Shown here piece after piece: positions 61,190 to 64,000 of a stretch of 64,000 nt of DNA. Source of the stretch: Candidatus Avelusimicrobium cornigerorum (GTDB lineage: Bacteria; Elusimicrobiota; Elusimicrobia; Elusimicrobiales; Elusimicrobiaceae); assembly GCA_002309715.1 (NCBI GenBank), contig DBXW01000005.1:248001-312000 (forward strand), read 5' to 3'. The notes below the pieces were generated by a model that was not told the DNA's origin, did not search any database, and was given only the letters and a program-made list of their open reading frames with translations. Each line of letters begins with the position of its first letter. Within the stretch, counting starts at the first letter, position 1. A program made the position numbers and the translations under genes.

Positions 61190-61933
61190 ATGTTATTTAA
61201 GGGTAAAAAATCGGCCGGGGAGTCGGTAGTAACGGCCAAAGAACACGTTAGTTTAATGGCCCGCGGGCTTACGCTTCCGCCGGCGGCTATTTTGTGTCCG
61301 GTAGTCCCTTTGGCCAAAATGGCGGTGGGGAAAAACTATCTCCTTAAAAATGTAGGGGGAATTGAAATTTACGTTTTTCCGGAAGAAAAATTTTGTATGG
61401 CAACCGGGTTTGGCTGCGGCGGTCCGGCCGTTGCGATGGCAACGGAAATTTTAGCCGCGCTCGGCGTTAAAAAAATTATTTTAACCGGGCTTGCCGGGGG
61501 ACTTCAAGAGGAAGTTTTACCGGGGGATATTGTGGTGTGTGACGGTAGTTTTTGCGCCGACGGTACTTCGGCTTGTTACACCGAAAAGGAAATGGTTAAA
61601 CCGTCTGCGTCACTTTTTGCGCAACTTGTGCGTACGCTACGCGAGAAAAAAGAGAATTTTCATATCGGGTACAATTGGTCCGCAGATGCTATTTACCGCG
61701 AAACAAAAACACAAATCAAACACTATCAAAAACAGCGTGCTCTGACGGTAGAAATGGAAACGTCTGCGTTTTATGCGGTGTGTGCGCGTTTGAAAATAAG
61801 CGGCGCGGCGGTGTTTGTGATAAGTGATTCGCTACACGCTTTAAAATGGCAACCCGATTTTAAAAACGCGGCAATCCGGCAAACTTGGCAACGGGTATTT
61901 GCCAGCGTGCGTGATGCGATAAACGCAAAATGA
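61190..61933 (+). CDS. Nucleoside phosphorylase-fold protein (PNP/UDP family)
   Basis: 247 residues from ATG 61190 with GGAG 4 nt upstream; TTG and ATG alternatives slightly upstream have poorer context. The phosphorylase/nucleosidase fold is shown by ATGFGCGGPAVAMATEIL, IILTGLAGGLQEEVLPGDIVV, VEMETSAFYAVCARL and FVISDSLH. Likely cleaves a nucleoside (uridine, purine nucleoside or MTA/SAH-like); substrate undecided. Followed by a MerR gene after 12 nt, which has its own promoter. Confidence 0.85.
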   Translation: MLFKGKKSAGESVVTAKEHVSLMARGLTLPPAAILCPVVPLAKMAVGKNYLLKNVGGIEIYVFPEEKFCMATGFGCGGPAVAMATEILAALGVKKIILTGLAGGLQEEVLPGDIVVCDGSFCADGTSACYTEKEMVKPSASLFAQLVRTLREKKENFHIGYNWSADAIYRETKTQIKHYQKQRALTVEMETSAFYAVCARLKISGAAVFVISDSLHALKWQPDFKNAAIRQTWQRVFASVRDAINAK

Positions 61934-61939
61934 TATAAT
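61931..61939 (+). promoter_or_regulatory. Extended -10 leaderless promoter of the MerR gene
   Basis: TGA-TATAAT, overlapping the end of the upstream gene (stop TGA at 61931-61933) and ending 6 nt before the ATG at 61946. Confidence 0.6.
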
Positions 61940-61945
61940 AAGTTT

Positions 61946-62284
61946 ATGGGACTGGAAGAACTTGAACAGAAAGATTATTTTTCTATCGGCGACGTGAAAC
62001 GTATTACGGGCGTGCCGGAGTATTCCGTGCGCTACTGGGAAGCCGAGTTCGGGCTTATCCGCCCCATCCGCTTGGAAAGCGGGCACCGGCGTTATACCAA
62101 AGAAGATGTGTATACGATTTTGAAAATCAAGGACTTAATTTATAAACATAAACTTACTTTGGAAGGCGCCAAAAAGCAACTTGCTCACTACCGTTTACCG
62201 GTGGTCGGTGAAGAAAAACGAACCCATATTGGCACAAAACTTCTGACGGAAATTAAAGAAACGCTGGAAGAATTGTTAAAATAA
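61946..62284 (+). CDS. MerR-family transcriptional regulator
   Basis: 112 residues. Winged helix-turn-helix of MerR type at residues about 10-80: YFSIGDVKRITGVPEYSVRYWEAEFGLIRPIR, then GHRRYTKEDVYTILKIKDLI. Ends in a short helix; no effector-binding domain, so it may be one of the small MerR-like regulators common across bacteria. No ribosome binding site; leaderless promoter. A hairpin-T6 follows before the tRNA genes. Confidence 0.92.
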   Translation: MGLEELEQKDYFSIGDVKRITGVPEYSVRYWEAEFGLIRPIRLESGHRRYTKEDVYTILKIKDLIYKHKLTLEGAKKQLAHYRLPVVGEEKRTHIGTKLLTEIKETLEELLK

Positions 62285-62299
62285 TGATAAAATATATGG

Positions 62300-62325
62300 G
62301 TAGCCGCAGAAGTGGCTGCTTTTTT
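62300..62325 (+). terminator. Terminator after the merR-like gene
   Basis: 8-bp stem GTAGCCGC / GTGGCTGC (two G-T pairs), AGAA loop, six T, ending just before tRNA-Pro. Confidence 0.65.
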
Positions 62326-62400
62326 CGGGGAGTGGCTCAGAGGTAGAGCGCTCGCTTGGGGTGCGAGAGATCGCGGGTTCGATTCCCGCCTTCCCGACCA
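62326..62400 (+). tRNA. tRNA-Pro (GGG)
   Basis: 75 nt. Acceptor CGGGGAG pairs with CTTCCCG; D-stem GCTC/GAGC; anticodon arm CTCGC-TTGGGGT-GCGAG gives anticodon GGG; T-arm GCGGG-TTCGATT-CCCGC; discriminator A and encoded CCA. Confidence 0.95.
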
Positions 62401-62439
62401 TTTGACTCATTGATTTGCGCCGGAAACGGCGAGTATTTA

Positions 62440-62515
62440 CGGGGCGTAGCGCAGATGGTAGCGCGCACGGTTCGGGACCGTGAGGTCGCTGGTTCAAATC
62501 CAGTCGCCCCGACCA
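62440..62515 (+). tRNA. tRNA-Pro (CGG)
   Basis: 76 nt. Acceptor CGGGGCG/CGCCCCG; D-stem GCGC/GCGC; anticodon arm CACGG-TTCGGGA-CCGTG gives anticodon CGG; T-arm GCTGG-TTCAAAT-CCAGT; encoded CCA. Its last 21 nt plus 3 nt are duplicated at 62743-62766. Confidence 0.95.
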
Positions 62516-62518
62516 TTT
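62495..62518 (+). repeat. Direct repeat copy 1 (tRNA-Pro 3' end, attL-like)
   Basis: A 24-bp segment covering the T-arm 3' half, acceptor and CCA of tRNA-Pro(CGG) plus TTT. It is repeated exactly at 62743-62766. Duplicated tRNA 3' ends are the usual trace of site-specific integration. Confidence 0.75.
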
Positions 62519-62526
62519 TTCTTCTT

Positions 62527-62631
62527 AAAACACTTTAGTTCGTTGTTGCTCGTTTAGTCGGATACCTCCGCGCTATCGCGCGCGTCCCGCCAGTATTCCT
62601 CCTAAACTCGCGCCTAGAACTAAAGTGTTTT
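62527..62631. repeat. 105-nt long hairpin-forming element
   Basis: Perfect 15-bp inverted repeat (62527-62541 and 62617-62631, AAAACACTTTAGTTC and its complement) around a 75-nt loop with further partly paired segments (GTTTAG/CTAAAC, GGATAC/GTATTCC, CGCG-CTAT-CGCG). It lies between the two tRNA-end repeats. It could be a structured RNA, a mobile palindromic unit or a tRNA terminator. Confidence 0.55.
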
Positions 62632-62636
62632 TCTTT

Positions 62637-62663
62637 GAAAAATCTCTCTGTTTCAGATTTTTC
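62637..62663. repeat. Second small hairpin in the tRNA-flanked insert
   Basis: 9-bp perfect stem GAAAAATCT / AGATTTTTC with a 9-nt loop. The remaining 62664-62742 is non-coding, with no feature recognised. Confidence 0.4.
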
Positions 62664-62742
62664 GTTTAACACCGCAAAAGGCAAAGGCGAGCACCGCGAG
62701 CCCGGCCAGAAGGAAAAAGCCGTCAGGTTTTTTACCGGAAGG

Positions 62743-62766
62743 CAAATCCAGTCGCCCCGACCATTT
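62743..62766 (+). repeat. Direct repeat copy 2 (attR-like)
   Basis: Exact 24-bp copy of 62495-62518; the copies start 248 bp apart. There is no tRNA body on its left, so it is a bare tRNA 3' end fragment. Confidence 0.75.
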
Positions 62767-62773
62767 AAAATAG

Positions 62774-62797
62774 AAACCGCCGAAAGGCGGTTTTTTT
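62774..62797 (+). terminator. Intrinsic terminator after the tRNA region
   Basis: 8-bp stem AAACCGCC / GGCGGTTT with a GAAA tetraloop and seven T. Confidence 0.85.
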
Positions 62798-62878
62798 ATG
62801 CTTGCGGGAAATAAAAATTTGTATTATCGGCTTATTTTAGTTATGATAGAAATATACTCTTTTTAAGGAGATAAAAGT

Positions 62879-63610
62879 ATGATTTCTGCCCGAAAAATTG
62901 CATTAGTCACCGGTGCTAGCCGCGGAATCGGTTTGGCAATTGCCAAACAACTGGCGCAAGACGGTTTTGATATTTGGTTAAATTATCACTCTAATCACAC
63001 TGCTGCCCAAAAAGCACAAAAAATAATAGAAGACTTGGGCGCGGCGTGTACGTTACTCCCTTTTGATGTGGCCGATATAAAATCAGTGCAAGCCGCTCTT
63101 AATCCGTTGCTTGAAAAACAAGCCCCCTATGCGCTGGTTAATAACGCGGGCATCCGCAAAGATAATTTGCTTATTTTTATGAAAGATAACGAGTGGAATG
63201 ATGTGTTATCCACGGTGTTGGGCGGTTTCCATAATGTGACTAAAACGGTGTTGGCGGCTATGATTCACGCTAAAGGGGGGCGGATTGTCAATATCGCATC
63301 TTCGGCGGCGCACGCGCCGGTGCCGGGGCAAACCAATTATTCTGCCGCCAAAGCCGGTATTGTGGGGGCTACGCGCAGTTTGGCGGCCGAAGTGGCTAAA
63401 CGTAATATATTGGTTAATGCGGTATCTCCCGGGTTTATTGAAACCGAAATGTTACAAGGCCTTCCCATAGATAAAATTTTACCGCTTATTCCGCTACGCC
63501 GGTTGGGAAAACCCGAAGAAGTGGCCCATTTAGTATCCTTCCTTTGTTCGGAAAAAGCCTCTTACATAACAGGGCAAGCGTTTCAAGTTAACGGTGGCAT
63601 TTGTATGTAG
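62879..63610 (+). CDS. fabG: 3-oxoacyl-ACP reductase (SDR family)
   Basis: 243 residues. NADPH-dependent reduction of 3-oxoacyl-ACP in fatty-acid elongation. SDR motifs: TGASRGIG, NNAG (LVNNAGIRKDN), catalytic Ser in NIASSAAH, YSAAK, and the C-terminal ITGQAFQVNGG. Ribosome binding site AAGGAG before ATG 62879. Followed after 31 nt by a beta-ketoacyl synthase, supporting a fatty-acid or related acyl-chain role; the start of a larger polyketide-like locus beyond the edge cannot be excluded. Confidence 0.9.
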   Translation: MISARKIALVTGASRGIGLAIAKQLAQDGFDIWLNYHSNHTAAQKAQKIIEDLGAACTLLPFDVADIKSVQAALNPLLEKQAPYALVNNAGIRKDNLLIFMKDNEWNDVLSTVLGGFHNVTKTVLAAMIHAKGGRIVNIASSAAHAPVPGQTNYSAAKAGIVGATRSLAAEVAKRNILVNAVSPGFIETEMLQGLPIDKILPLIPLRRLGKPEEVAHLVSFLCSEKASYITGQAFQVNGGICM

Positions 63611-63626
63611 AAGGTGGCTTGTAAAT

Positions 63627-63635
63627 TGATATAAT
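63627..63635 (+). promoter_or_regulatory. Extended -10 leaderless promoter of the fabF-like gene
   Basis: TGA-TATAAT (box 63630-63635), ending 6 nt before ATG 63642; no ribosome binding site. Confidence 0.6.
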
Positions 63636-63641
63636 ACGAGT

Positions 63642-64000
63642 ATGGACGATTCTAATACGGTAGTCATTACAGGGATGGGGGCGGTTTCTCCTTACGGGGC
63701 CGGTGTAGCGGCTTTGTGGGAAGGATTGTCTTCTCGTAAAAACTGCATACATACCGTCAAGGAATTGGAAGATTTGCCCATGGTAAATACCAAAGTGGCA
63801 GCGACTGTTCCCGAAACTGATTATTCTTTTATTCCACGTAAACACCGCCGTAGTATGAGCCGCATGGGGTTGTATGCTTATTGCGCCGCACAAGAAGCCC
63901 TACGTCATGCCGGGTATGAAACGGCACCGGAAAAGTTGGGTTTTTTTATGGGCTCCACACTTAACAGCATTTCGGTATGGATGGAACTGGCCGGATACAG
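63642..64000 (+). CDS. Beta-ketoacyl synthase (FabF-like), 5' part only
   Basis: The first 119 residues are visible before the window ends. MDDSNTVVITGMGAVSPYG is the standard KAS II N-terminus, followed by RMGLYAYCAAQEALRHAG and FFMGSTLNS. The catalytic Cys and His residues would lie beyond the edge. It would condense acyl-ACP with malonyl-ACP. It is next to fabG but has its own leaderless promoter. FabF versus a variant KAS cannot be settled from this part. Confidence 0.88.
   Translation, partial: MDDSNTVVITGMGAVSPYGAGVAALWEGLSSRKNCIHTVKELEDLPMVNTKVAATVPETDYSFIPRKHRRSMSRMGLYAYCAAQEALRHAGYETAPEKLGFFMGSTLNSISVWMELAGY

Noticed and set aside
62276..62497. Minus-strand open frame across the tRNA genes
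   Set aside because: It covers two well-folded tRNA-Pro genes and encodes no recognisable protein.
62527..62631. Integron attC site
   Set aside because: The long-stem shape is reminiscent, but the conserved R box pattern (RYYYAAC / GTTRRRY) is not found in the right places and no integrase is present.

Overview
The window reads as a chromosome segment of a diderm, host-associated anaerobe, most probably of the phylum Elusimicrobiota (Elusimicrobium-like). This rests on an orphan PilE-type pilin with the N-terminus [20 protein letters not shown], two OmpA-type lipoproteins, many exported proteins of unknown function, pyruvate phosphate dikinase, and an exported bile-salt-hydrolase/penicillin-V-acylase family enzyme that suggests a gut habitat. 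Base composition is moderate and codon use looks uniform. I see no prophage, transposase, rRNA or CRISPR array. The phylum call is inference; the gene calls stand without it.

Layout. 0-5.6 kb: PIF1-like helicase, ZIP metal transporter, a Cys-containing membrane protein, an M29 aminopeptidase and an exported protein with a possible ADP-ribosyltransferase-like C-terminus. 5.6-18.5 kb: mutS-mutL, then a tightly packed run hpt-ftsH-glmM-pdxJ-glmS-nnrD-hydrolase (purine salvage, membrane proteolysis, amino-sugar supply for the envelope, vitamin B6, NAD(P)HX repair). 18.5-22 kb: MscS-like membrane protein, recG, a Cys/His-rich OmpA lipoprotein. 22-26 kb: a minus-strand operon of overlapping genes for queuosine (queD, queE) and folate (folE, folP, and a PTPS-like domain fused to FolK that may replace FolB). 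26-36 kb: an 11-PAS/1-GAF protein without an output domain, exported repeat proteins, dUTPase, and an esterase-like protein lacking its serine. 36.3-36.6 kb: an AT-rich gap with four to five DnaA boxes, a candidate oriC. 36.6-45.7 kb: OmpA lipoprotein, bile-salt-hydrolase-like enzyme, ankyrin protein, TPR-SpoIID-like protein, glycosyltransferase, acyl-CoA dehydrogenase and etfBA. 45.9-58 kb: gatCA, a Nudix hydrolase, PIN-PhoH ATPase, a 1,696-residue exported protein, a GH57 enzyme and the pilin. 58-64 kb: ppdK, a nucleoside-phosphorylase-fold protein, a MerR regulator, two tRNA-Pro genes with a duplicated tRNA 3' end, fabG and the start of a fabF-like gene.

Two promoter-level patterns cut across the window. 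First, about eleven genes have a -10 box, usually of the extended TGnTATAAT type, ending only 6-7 nt before the start codon (10 nt for recG), so their mRNAs should be leaderless or nearly so. Other genes carry normal AGGAGG-type ribosome binding sites. Second, a quasi-palindromic 15-mer (AGGTCYNNNGGYCCY) lies upstream of four genes, all coding for exported proteins of unknown function, and in three of them it directly abuts a TTGT -35 box. These patterns, the FolK fusion, the candidate origin and the tRNA-linked direct repeat are the most interesting items here.
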